Origin: Paraburkholderia graminis C4D1M
GTDB lineage: Bacteria > Pseudomonadota > Gammaproteobacteria > Burkholderiales > Burkholderiaceae
Direction: 5' to 3'
Assembly (NCBI RefSeq): GCF_000172415.1
Contig: NZ_ABLD01000002.1
Coordinates: 558,001 to 622,000, forward strand
DNA: 64,000 nucleotides
The translations under genes were made by a program, and so were the position numbers. Position 1 is the first letter of the stretch, and every line of letters starts with the position of its first letter. This document shows, in pieces, positions 55,148 to 63,266 of this stretch. The notes under the pieces were generated by a model that was not told where the DNA came from, made no database searches, and saw nothing but the letters and a program-made list of their open reading frames with translations.

Positions 55148-55768
55148 TCACGACGATGCGGGCCACCATGTCCAGCCGCGTTGTTGCGAGCGATGCAGTT
55201 CGACCACTGTTAGCGGTGCGATTTCGATGCGTGGGAAGATGGCCGGCGAGGCGCTCAACGCATGTATGACAGCGGCGCGGATGATCGGGGCGTGGGTGAC
55301 GGCGATGACGTCGCGCGCGTTGCCTGGCGCTTTGCCTTGTGCATCGTGGAGCGCAACGTCGAGCGTGTCGAGCCATTCGCCGATGCGCTTCACTGCCTGA
55401 CTAAACGACTCGCCGCCGTGCGGGGCGGCGTCGGGATTGTGCATCCATGCGCTCAGGTCGATTGGCGTTTGCGCCGCGAGGTCGGCAAGACGACGGCCTG
55501 TCCAGTTGCCGTAGTCGATGTCGGCGAGCGCTGCGTCCACCTTCGCGTTGAGACCCAGGGCCGAGGCCGTATCGCGGGCGCAAGCGGCCGGGCTGACGAA
55601 AGCGGGTGCTTCGTTGAGCGCGGTCAGATGCGATAGATGCGACAAGCGCGCTTGCGCGGCTTGCGCTTCAGCGAGGCCGCGAGCGTCGAGTGGATCGTCG
55701 GCGGGAAAGCGGCCCGCGGGCATGGCCGCGGTTGGCGCATGGCTGATCAGCAGCAGCCGAAGGTTCAT
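55148..55768 (-). CDS. Histidine phosphatase-superfamily protein, possibly cobalamin-linked (CobC-like)
   Basis: 206 residues from the second ATG (55768); ATG 55786 is an alternative. Phosphoglycerate-mutase-like fold: the nucleophile motif reads LISHAPT (His10) where active members have RHG, so the phosphate-binding Arg is replaced by Ser. Downstream CARDTAS, HGGESFSQ (acid/base Glu) and VTHAPIIRAAV (second His) are kept. Divergent from a cobalamin riboswitch and cobalt transporter, so an alpha-ribazole phosphatase origin is plausible. Activity is uncertain because of the substitution. Confidence 0.75.
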   Translation of the reverse strand: MNLRLLLISHAPTAAMPAGRFPADDPLDARGLAEAQAAQARLSHLSHLTALNEAPAFVSPAACARDTASALGLNAKVDAALADIDYGNWTGRRLADLAAQTPIDLSAWMHNPDAAPHGGESFSQAVKRIGEWLDTLDVALHDAQGKAPGNARDVIAVTHAPIIRAAVIHALSASPAIFPRIEIAPLTVVELHRSQQRGWTWWPASS

Positions 55769-55837
55769 TTTTCGCGTTCCATTCAATATGCGCGCGCGTC
55801 AGTCCGCGCTAGCTGGCGCCGAAGTTTACCGCGTAGA

Positions 55838-55940
55838 ATAGCCGGACTGCGAAGCGCGGAAGCCGGTGAGAGCCCGGCGCGGTCGCGCCACTGTAATCGG
55901 CATCGCAAGCCGAAAGCCAGACCTGAGCTTCGCACCATTC
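55838..55940 (+). ncRNA. Cobalamin (B12) riboswitch
   Basis: Core GGAAGCCGGTGAGAGCCCGG (55858-55877) continues through GGTCGCGCCACTGTAA, the conserved J-region/kissing-loop segment, and ends with the B12 box-like AAGCCAGACCTG (55914-55925). It lies 46 bp before cbtB, so high adenosylcobalamin should shut off cobalt uptake. Boundaries are approximate. Confidence 0.93.
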
Positions 55941-55985
55941 CTCTGCAATCGACTACGGGGCGCGTTACCCCAGGAGATGTCCTTC

Positions 55986-56207
55986 ATGACTGAAGCTGTT
56001 TTCGATCCCGCTCGCGAGCCCGCTGTTCAGCCCACGCCGATTCCGCTGCGCGAATTGTTGCCTTGGGCCGTGTTCGGCGGATTGCTGTTGCTGCTCGCGC
56101 TGTACTTCGTCGGCGCGGAACAGGGCGCCACGTCTCTCGTGCCTGGCATGTACGTGCATGAGTTCGTGCACGACGGCCGCCATCTGCTCGGCTTTCCCTG
56201 CCACTAA
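55986..56207 (+). CDS. cbtB: Cobalt transporter subunit CbtB
   Basis: 73 residues from ATG 55986, AGGAG nine bases upstream; an ATG at 55977 sits on the ribosome site and is less likely. One membrane helix (WAVFGGLLLLLALYFVGA) and the C-terminal His motif YVHEFVHDGRHLLGFPCH. CbtB works with CbtA in cobalt uptake under B12 riboswitch control. Confidence 0.92.
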   Translation: MTEAVFDPAREPAVQPTPIPLRELLPWAVFGGLLLLLALYFVGAEQGATSLVPGMYVHEFVHDGRHLLGFPCH

Positions 56208-56218
56208 CGGAGCAGAAC

Positions 56219-57031
56219 ATGGTCGGTAAGTTGTTGTTGCGCGGCATGCTTGCAGGCATCGCCGCAGGACTCGTCACGTTCGCGTTCGCCCGAGTGGTGG
56301 GCGAGCCGCAGGTCAATCAGGCGATTGCGTTCGAAGAGAAAGCCGGCGAGGCGGGTGGTGCAGCGCATGGGCATGAGCATGGACATGCGGGTGCGGCTAC
56401 TGCTGCTGCCGATGCCGATGAGCACCAGCATGCACATGAGGAGGAACTCGTCAGTCGCGATACGCAAGCCGGTTTGGGATTGCTGACCGGCGTGGTCGTG
56501 TACGGCGCGGCGTTCGGCGGATTGTTCTCGCTCGTGTTTGCCTACGCTTACGGGCGAGTCGGCCCGATGAGTGCGCGCGCGTTGTCGGCGTGGCTCGCGC
56601 TTGGTGCATTCGTCGCGCTGGTGATCGTTCCGAACATCAAGTATCCGGCGAATCCGCCCGCGGTCGGCGACCCCGCGACGATCGGACCGCGCACGGGACT
56701 CTTCTTTCTGATGATCGCGATTTCGCTGACCGCGCTGGTCTTTTCGCTGAAGGTCCGACGCCGCGCGGCCATCAAGCTCGGTGCATGGAACGGCTCGATC
56801 GTGGCTGGGCTCGTGTTCGTCGCGATCATTGCCGTTGTGCAGGTGTCGATGCCGGTTATCGATGAAGTCCCTGCGGGTTTTCCGGCAGCGCTGCTGTGGA
56901 AATTCCGCGTCGCTGCGCTTGGCATGCAGGCGATTATGTGGGCGACGATTGGGTTGCTGTTTGGGGCGGTTGTTGAGCACAGTTCATTCATGCGTGCAGA
57001 TAATCGGCGGGTGGGGGCGAGGGTGGTTTGA
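56219..57031 (+). CDS. cbtA: Cobalt transporter subunit CbtA
   Basis: 270 residues, about six membrane helices. A His-rich loop (HGHEHGH and HQHAHEEE, about 50-80) fits metal capture. Family motifs RGMLAGIAAGLVTFAFARV at the N-terminus and LGAFVALVIVPNIKYPANPP. 11 bp after cbtB. In many Burkholderia the B12 genes follow; here a strong terminator (57077-57099) and a type VI module follow instead. Confidence 0.93.
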   Translation: MVGKLLLRGMLAGIAAGLVTFAFARVVGEPQVNQAIAFEEKAGEAGGAAHGHEHGHAGAATAAADADEHQHAHEEELVSRDTQAGLGLLTGVVVYGAAFGGLFSLVFAYAYGRVGPMSARALSAWLALGAFVALVIVPNIKYPANPPAVGDPATIGPRTGLFFLMIAISLTALVFSLKVRRRAAIKLGAWNGSIVAGLVFVAIIAVVQVSMPVIDEVPAGFPAALLWKFRVAALGMQAIMWATIGLLFGAVVEHSSFMRADNRRVGARVV

Positions 57032-57076
57032 GGTTGTTGGGCGACGCTATTCGGTCCATGACAGTTCTTTGGCGAC

Positions 57077-57099
57077 AGGGCGACTTCGGTCGCCCTTTT
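57077..57099 (+). terminator. Intrinsic terminator after cbtA
   Basis: Perfect stem AGGGCGAC with GTCGCCCT around a TTCG tetraloop, then four T residues in total. Confidence 0.9.
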
Positions 57100-57228
57100 C
57101 CGTTTGACAACAGACTACGGACTTTCAGACACATCTGATTGAAGTGAATCACCCCGCCAGGTAAAAACGCGTGAAGAGCTGAAATGGCTCCAGATCGCGG
57201 CCAGCCTGACGTTTGCAGTCCTCATGTA

Positions 57229-57265
57229 CCCGGCCGCGTCTCCCACAATCAGCAAGGAGGCCGGG
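57229..57265 (+). promoter_or_regulatory. Inverted repeat flanking the vgrG ribosome site
   Basis: CCCGGCC (57229-57235) pairs with GGCCGGG (57259-57265). The second arm overlaps the end of the AAGGAGG ribosome site (57254-57260) and lies 2 bp before ATG 57268. Folding could limit vgrG translation. Confidence 0.45.
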
Positions 57266-57267
57266 TC

Positions 57268-59910
57268 ATGGCAGACCTGCAAGACGCGCTGCGTGCCATA
57301 ACCGGGCGCCAGGCATATTTTCTCGACGTACCTGGCACGGACAGCGCGGCGGCGCTGTCGGTCGTGTCGTTCACGGCAATCGAGAAGATGGGCGCGCCCA
57401 CCGAGGTGCGCATCGAGTTGACCCACCCGCAGCAGCTTGCACGGGCTGACTATCTGAACCTTGATGCGGTTTTCGGCATCGAGAATGACGATGGAACAGT
57501 GCGGAAATTCAGTGGTTTCATCGAGCGCTTCTCCACCATCCGGACCACGAAGGACTACGTAAAGTACGAGGTCGTGGTGAAGTCACACTTCGGACGGCTC
57601 CAGGCGGTTACGGACACGCACGTCTACCAACGCGTCACCACACCGCAGATCCTCATGGCGGTGTTGCGCCGTCATGGCATCCGGGATCACCAGACATCGT
57701 TCCGTCTGCGCCGTCAGTATCCGGTCCATCTCTGGCGCTTCCAGCACCAGATGACGGATTTCGATTATGTCCACATGCTGATGGAGAAGGCTGGGATCTA
57801 CTGCTTTATCGTGGAAACGGAATACGGTGACCAGATCGTCTTTGCAGATGACATCGATCATTACCTCTACGACGATCCACAGCGGATCGTGCCGTACCGC
57901 GAAGCGGCCGGTCTGGAAGCGGGCGGCGTGGAGGCGGTGACGAAGATCGAGACGCACACGACGACCGTGCCGCAGTCGTTCATGGTCGCGGACTACAACC
58001 CTGAGAGCGCGTGGGAGCGCTTTCGGGACAGTGCCAATGTCGCACCGCAGGACCCGACGACGTATGGCCAGCCGTATGTCTACGGCACGCATCATCTCGA
58101 CCAGGCGGGCGCCAGGTGGGAAGCGCAGTTGCGCCACGAGGCGGTCATCGCACGACAGGTCATTTACGAGGGCGAAAGCAACGTACTCGCATTGCAGTGC
58201 GCAAGCGTGCTGGAGACGGATATTGTCCTGCCCGACGCGCCGAAAGGTATGGTGATTACCGAGGTCACGCACAGCGGCGCGCGCGATGCGTCGTATTCGA
58301 ACAGCTACAAGGCGATCCCCGCCGACCGGCGTTTCCGGCTCCCGCTCGAACCCGACAAATGGGCCCGCATTTCTGGCACGCTCAGCGCCCGTATCTGCAG
58401 CCCGGACAAATACACCTACGGCTATCTGAATGCCGCAGGCTATTACATCGTCCGTCTGGATGCTGACTTCGGCAACTGGCCCAAGGGTGCTGAGAGCGTA
58501 CCGCTGCGGCTTGCAAAGCCGTTCGCGGGCAAGCTGCAAACCGGCATGCACTTCGTCGCGCTGGACAACGACGAGGCCGTGATTGCCTTCCGGGACGGCG
58601 ATCCTGACAAGCCCGAAATCACCGCGTTCCACCATCACAGCCAGGCGCGCGACCTGGTGACGAATGACCGTCGCTGGCTCTCACGCAACATGATCCGCAC
58701 GCAGGCGAACAACAAGCTGCGCATGGAAGACTGGGCGGGCCAGGAAGGCATCAAGCTGAGCACCGAGCATTCGGGCAAGTCGCAACTCAATCTTGGTTAC
58801 CTCGTCAACAGCAAGCTCGAATATCGGGGCGAAGGCTATGAGCTAAGGTCATCGGGTTGGGGGGCGCTGCGCGCGGGCAAGGGCATCATGGTCACGACTT
58901 ATGACCGCCCCGGCGCGAGCGGCAAGCAGCTCGACATGCAGGAAACCATTGCGCAGCTTGAGAGCGCGCTGGAACTTGCAAAGGCACTCGCTGCGTCCGC
59001 CAGCAGCGCAAAGGCCGAGCCTGCCGACACGGCCGCACAGCAGCAGATGAAGGAGGATTTCGACGGCCTGAAGAAGCCGGGACTGCTGATGAGCACGCCC
59101 GCATCAGCGGGCATTGTCGCGGGCGACGGCGTGCAGTTCGCGGCGCAGGAAAGTATCTCAACCGTTGCCGGCAAGAACGCCGACTGGAGCGTGACGAAAC
59201 GCTTCACGGTTGCAGCGGGCGACAAGATCTCACTGTTCGCGCAGAAGCTCGGCGTGAAGATTTTTGCGGCCAAAGGCCCGGTTGAAATTCAGGCGCAGAG
59301 CGATGCCATGTCGCTGATCGCCGCACAAGACCTGACGATGGCAAGCGTCAACGGCACAGTGCGCATCAGTGCGAAGAAGGAACTCATACTCGAGTCAGGC
59401 GGCGCGTTCATCCAGTTGAAGGACGGCAGCATCACGCTGGGCGGCCCGCTCGATCTGTTCATCAAGACCATTACCGTTCAGAAGAAGGGGAAAGCGTCGC
59501 TGAACATGCCGCTCGACTTGAACCATCCTTCGCTGGCCGGTCTGCCGACCGTGCCGTTCACGGTAAATACAGCGGGATCGCCGGCGACGAGAGCAGCTAT
59601 GTCGGCCGGCATGCCCTACAAGCTTTTCGCTGGCGGCGCGCTGGTTAAGCAGGGTGTATTCGATGAAACCGGGCTGCTTCAGATCGATCACCATCCCACG
59701 ACGCAGGAATACTCGCTGAAGCTCGCGAACGGCGTCAGCTACACGATTCCCGTTGCGGAAGAATACCGGGGCAACGCTGACAACGGCGCACTCGCCAATC
59801 AGGGCATTCCGTTTCACCAAGGCCGGCCCGGTACGGCTGCTGGGGCGGTTGATCGCGCGGAACACCGCACGAGTTACAACAAGCTGCTCAACCCTGATAC
59901 GGACGTCTGA
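57268..59910 (+). CDS. vgrG: Type VI secretion VgrG spike with DUF2345 and C-terminal TTR-like extension
   Basis: 880 residues from ATG 57268 (AAGGAGG). Gp27-like base (1-380), Gp5/OB domain (about 385-460), a helical insert (560-600), DUF2345 beta-helix (about 620-745), then about 135 further residues including a short TTR-like module (782-835: YKLFAGGALVKQGVFDETG, LKLANGVSYTIPV). TTR-like tails on VgrG recruit phospholipase effectors such as Tle1, and the next gene is a phospholipase D. No other T6SS structural gene lies in the window, so this is an orphan vgrG island. Confidence 0.93.
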   Translation: MADLQDALRAITGRQAYFLDVPGTDSAAALSVVSFTAIEKMGAPTEVRIELTHPQQLARADYLNLDAVFGIENDDGTVRKFSGFIERFSTIRTTKDYVKYEVVVKSHFGRLQAVTDTHVYQRVTTPQILMAVLRRHGIRDHQTSFRLRRQYPVHLWRFQHQMTDFDYVHMLMEKAGIYCFIVETEYGDQIVFADDIDHYLYDDPQRIVPYREAAGLEAGGVEAVTKIETHTTTVPQSFMVADYNPESAWERFRDSANVAPQDPTTYGQPYVYGTHHLDQAGARWEAQLRHEAVIARQVIYEGESNVLALQCASVLETDIVLPDAPKGMVITEVTHSGARDASYSNSYKAIPADRRFRLPLEPDKWARISGTLSARICSPDKYTYGYLNAAGYYIVRLDADFGNWPKGAESVPLRLAKPFAGKLQTGMHFVALDNDEAVIAFRDGDPDKPEITAFHHHSQARDLVTNDRRWLSRNMIRTQANNKLRMEDWAGQEGIKLSTEHSGKSQLNLGYLVNSKLEYRGEGYELRSSGWGALRAGKGIMVTTYDRPGASGKQLDMQETIAQLESALELAKALAASASSAKAEPADTAAQQQMKEDFDGLKKPGLLMSTPASAGIVAGDGVQFAAQESISTVAGKNADWSVTKRFTVAAGDKISLFAQKLGVKIFAAKGPVEIQAQSDAMSLIAAQDLTMASVNGTVRISAKKELILESGGAFIQLKDGSITLGGPLDLFIKTITVQKKGKASLNMPLDLNHPSLAGLPTVPFTVNTAGSPATRAAMSAGMPYKLFAGGALVKQGVFDETGLLQIDHHPTTQEYSLKLANGVSYTIPVAEEYRGNADNGALANQGIPFHQGRPGTAAGAVDRAEHRTSYNKLLNPDTDV

Positions 59911-61944
59911 ATGACAAAACAACAATCCATTACCGTTCCGGTCGCGCTGTCCAGCACCCGCAGTGCAACGGTCCCGTCCCCGTGGTTTGTGCAGAACACC
60001 GAATACAACCCTGCGCCCGCAACGTACCTTCCGCTCGTGAACGGCGAGGCGGCATTTGGGGCTGTGTTCGACGCGATACGGCAGGCGGAGCACAGCATCG
60101 ATATTTTGTGCTGGGGTTTCCAGCCGTCGATGTATTTCAGACGCGGCGGCGATGCGCACGGTTCGCCGTCAATTGGTGAACTGCTCGAATTCAAGGGGCT
60201 CGAAAAACCCGGCATCAAGATCCGGCTGCTGGTCTGGAGCGATTCGCTGCACGTGGCTTCCTTCTCGGAAGACATGATGCCTGGTAACCACGGAATATTC
60301 GGCTTGGCGGGTGCCGCAAGCGACGGCCGTACCCGTGCCCAGCAGGAGTTCGATCAGCTCTGGTACCGACGAGCTAACCTGAATAATGTGACGCGGACTT
60401 CAGCCGAGACGAGAGTTAATCCGTTGTCGAAGGCAAAGTCTACCGCCACGGCGGTACTCGGCGCATTGCCGGGCGCGTTGAAGCCATTGAAGAACATCGA
60501 ATTCGCCACGCGCGATTTCGATCTGAGGGAACGCGCTGAAATCGCATGGCGGACGTGGATGAGCGGCCCGCACGGCGATCCCAAGCTTAGAGATGTCAAC
60601 ACTGCGGCGATGACGGCTGAGCCCTCGCATCACCAGAAGATGGTGCTTGTCGATTACGAGGTTCCGGAACAGGCAATCGGGTTCGTGATGGGGCACAACA
60701 CGCTTGACGAATACTGGGACAGGGACGACCACACCTACCTGAGGCAGGCGCCGCGGATGGGGCGCAACGGCCTTCATCCCAGACAAGACATGTCCGCCAA
60801 GGTAACGGGGCCGATCCTCGACTGCCTGAACCGTAACTTCTGCCAGGCTTGGGACGACGCAACCGGCCAGAACCTGACTCACGCTCGGGCGGCACTGGCT
60901 GGCAGACTGACGCTGCGCCGCGACCCGAAAAACGGTACGCCGGTCATGGCGCAGATTGTGCGCACGCAGTCACAGTTCGGCAAGAACGGCAAGGGCAGCA
61001 AGGACGCCACCAAGGACATCTCAGCGCTGTACCTCCAGGCGGTGAACAACACGACGAAGTTTGTGTATATCGAAAACCAGTATTTCCGCTACATGCCCGT
61101 GGCGGACAAGCTGCGGAAGAACGTCAACGCGCAGATAGCGGGCGGACGCAATCCCGCGAAGCACGGCGTCGTCTATCTGTTCGTGATCACGAATTCGAAC
61201 GACGACGGCATCGGGCTCGGGACGGTCAGCACCTACCAGATGCTCGATGCACTCGGATACGGCGACCGGATGCCGGGTATCGAGAAACTGGAGAGGAACG
61301 ACCAGCTTGCGCAGCAGGAACAGGCGCTGGAGAAGCAGCTCGCCGACGAACAGGCCGCCAGCAAGCACGCGATGATGCAGGGCGCGGATTTCTCGCATAT
61401 GCAAGGGCTGGCCAACTACCTTCAGGACGGACAGGCCCGGCAGAGCGAGTTACAGCAGAAACTCGAGCAGACGAGGCAGGAGCAACGCCGGACGGCGAGC
61501 GTCAGCGCGGACGGCTTGACGAAGGACGGGGATCTCGTGCCGCCGCAGGATATGCCCGGAATGAAAGTGCTGGTCTGTACTTTGGTCGCCCCGGACATGC
61601 CGGCAGGTAAGGAGTGGGATTACGTCTACATCCACCAGAAGCTGATGATTGTCGACGACGTGTTTACGACGCACGGCTCGGCCAACGTCAACCGGCGCAG
61701 CATGGAAGTCGACAGCGAACTGAATATCTGCCATGAGCACGGCGGAGCGACGCGCGCTCTGCGCAAGCAGTTGTGGGCGCTTCATACGAACGATCTGGGC
61801 GCGCAGGACGACATTCCGGAGGCGTACAAGCAGTGGAGTCGCGTCATTTTTCGGAACACTCAGAACCAGGGCAATAAGCTGCCCCCGGTGGCATCTGTCG
61901 TGGGCTTTCTGCGTACGTCGCCCAAGCGCACTTACGCGGACTGA
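59911..61944 (+). CDS. tle5: T6SS phospholipase D effector (Tle5 type)
   Basis: 677 residues, starting immediately after the VgrG stop. Two HKD motifs: His241-x-Lys243-x4-Asp248 (HHQKMVLVDYE) and His575-x-Lys577-x4-Asp582 (HQKLMIVDDVF), followed by GSANVNRRSM. A coiled-coil-like segment at 455-528 separates the halves. No signal peptide, as expected for a T6SS cargo. Hydrolyses membrane phospholipids in target cells; homologues are PldA/PldB of Pseudomonas aeruginosa. Eukaryote-like PLD features also allow host targeting. Paired with immunity genes downstream. Confidence 0.93.
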   Translation: MTKQQSITVPVALSSTRSATVPSPWFVQNTEYNPAPATYLPLVNGEAAFGAVFDAIRQAEHSIDILCWGFQPSMYFRRGGDAHGSPSIGELLEFKGLEKPGIKIRLLVWSDSLHVASFSEDMMPGNHGIFGLAGAASDGRTRAQQEFDQLWYRRANLNNVTRTSAETRVNPLSKAKSTATAVLGALPGALKPLKNIEFATRDFDLRERAEIAWRTWMSGPHGDPKLRDVNTAAMTAEPSHHQKMVLVDYEVPEQAIGFVMGHNTLDEYWDRDDHTYLRQAPRMGRNGLHPRQDMSAKVTGPILDCLNRNFCQAWDDATGQNLTHARAALAGRLTLRRDPKNGTPVMAQIVRTQSQFGKNGKGSKDATKDISALYLQAVNNTTKFVYIENQYFRYMPVADKLRKNVNAQIAGGRNPAKHGVVYLFVITNSNDDGIGLGTVSTYQMLDALGYGDRMPGIEKLERNDQLAQQEQALEKQLADEQAASKHAMMQGADFSHMQGLANYLQDGQARQSELQQKLEQTRQEQRRTASVSADGLTKDGDLVPPQDMPGMKVLVCTLVAPDMPAGKEWDYVYIHQKLMIVDDVFTTHGSANVNRRSMEVDSELNICHEHGGATRALRKQLWALHTNDLGAQDDIPEAYKQWSRVIFRNTQNQGNKLPPVASVVGFLRTSPKRTYAD

Positions 61945-61947
61945 GCC

Positions 61948-63228
61948 GTGAGACGAGGCATTTTTATCGCCCTGCTGGCGGGCCTTGCGTGCGCCTGCAC
62001 AAAGGAGAACTCATTGACTTCACTGCCTGACCTGAGCGCCGTGCGCGCAAATCTCGCCTTTACCTGCGTGCATGAGGCCGATCATTTGCCGTCGCTCGAT
62101 TCCGATGCGGACCAGTTGTTCAGATACGCCCGCTGGCTGCAAAAACAGGATGGCCCAAAGGACTTCAGCGATGTCGCGCGGTATTACCGGATAGCGGCAG
62201 CGCACGATCACTACAAGGCCAACACGAACCTTCAGGCGCTGGTGTCGACGGGACTGGCCGATTCGCCTAACGCACAGAAAGAGACAATCGACCTTGCGGT
62301 GCAACTGGTGAAACAGGGCGTGCCGGGCGGCTATTATGATATCGCGCATTACCTGGAACTCGGCTACGGCCTTAAACAGGATAGCGTGACGGCCTTGCGC
62401 TATTTCCGCAAGGCGGCGGATCTGGGTAATGCGGATGCGCAGTATTACATCGCTCAACAACTGTTTCCGATCGACAGGGCGCCGGATGTTGCCCAGCAGA
62501 TGTGGCGATGCGCAGTGGACCAGGGACACGGCAAGGCGGCGCTCGAACTAGGGATTGACCGTACGATACATAAGTCCTACGGCGAAGCACTCATAGCCTA
62601 CCAACGGGGGGTCATGGCGGGAAACAGCCTGGCTGCGTCGTCTATGGAACACGGCTTCAAGGGCCCGCCTCCGTCCAATACTCTGGACTACCTCGCTGTT
62701 CCCAACGATCCCGAACGCTCGCGCCGCTACAAGGCGATCGGTAAACTCCTCGACGACAACGAAGGTCTGAATCCGAAAGTCCCCGATGTCGACCAGATCG
62801 TGCCGCTGCCGCCGGCGCAACTGCCCGCATGGGACGGCACGTTCCAGTGGCAGAAGGAACAGGACGCGGCCCAGCCGCCGCAGAAGCCTGCCGAATCGCT
62901 CGTTGCAAAACTGGCGCGTGAGAAGAATCTCGACCCGGCGACAGGGCTGCCACTCGTGCCCGCCAAAACCGCGGAAGCCGAACGCGTGCCGCTCGGCACG
63001 GTGGTGTCCACGGGCGCGGTATGTCCGCAGGACGGCATCTGGAGCGACGGGCGCTGGGCAGACCGGAATCTCGAAGCGACATGCCGTTTCAGAAAAGGCG
63101 AGACGATGCCGCAACTTGCCATGAAGAATCCCCGGCCCATTCCGGGACTCGACGCGCTGCTCGGCATGCGCATTTACCGGACCAATGCGCGCTGGCGTCT
63201 TGTGGCTTACACCGACGAGACAGCCTGA
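61948..63228 (+). CDS. Sel1-repeat immunity-like protein (Tli5 type), copy 1
   Basis: 426 residues from GTG 61948, 3 bp after the effector stop. A hydrophobic, cysteine-containing leader (MRRGIFIALLAGLACAC) suggests periplasmic export, perhaps as a lipoprotein, although the lipobox is atypical. Sel1/TPR-like repeats at about 70-235 (YYRIAAAHDHYKANTNLQAL, LRYFRKAADLGNADAQYYIA), then a C-terminal domain with two Cys (AVCPQDG, ATCRFRKG). In P. aeruginosa the PldB immunity proteins are tandem Sel1-like periplasmic proteins, so this is the expected neutraliser of the adjacent phospholipase. Strongly similar to the next gene. Confidence 0.82.
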   Translation: MRRGIFIALLAGLACACTKENSLTSLPDLSAVRANLAFTCVHEADHLPSLDSDADQLFRYARWLQKQDGPKDFSDVARYYRIAAAHDHYKANTNLQALVSTGLADSPNAQKETIDLAVQLVKQGVPGGYYDIAHYLELGYGLKQDSVTALRYFRKAADLGNADAQYYIAQQLFPIDRAPDVAQQMWRCAVDQGHGKAALELGIDRTIHKSYGEALIAYQRGVMAGNSLAASSMEHGFKGPPPSNTLDYLAVPNDPERSRRYKAIGKLLDDNEGLNPKVPDVDQIVPLPPAQLPAWDGTFQWQKEQDAAQPPQKPAESLVAKLAREKNLDPATGLPLVPAKTAEAERVPLGTVVSTGAVCPQDGIWSDGRWADRNLEATCRFRKGETMPQLAMKNPRPIPGLDALLGMRIYRTNARWRLVAYTDETA

Positions 63229-63266
63229 ACCATGTATGAAGCCGTTGATAATTCCGGGGCAATTTC

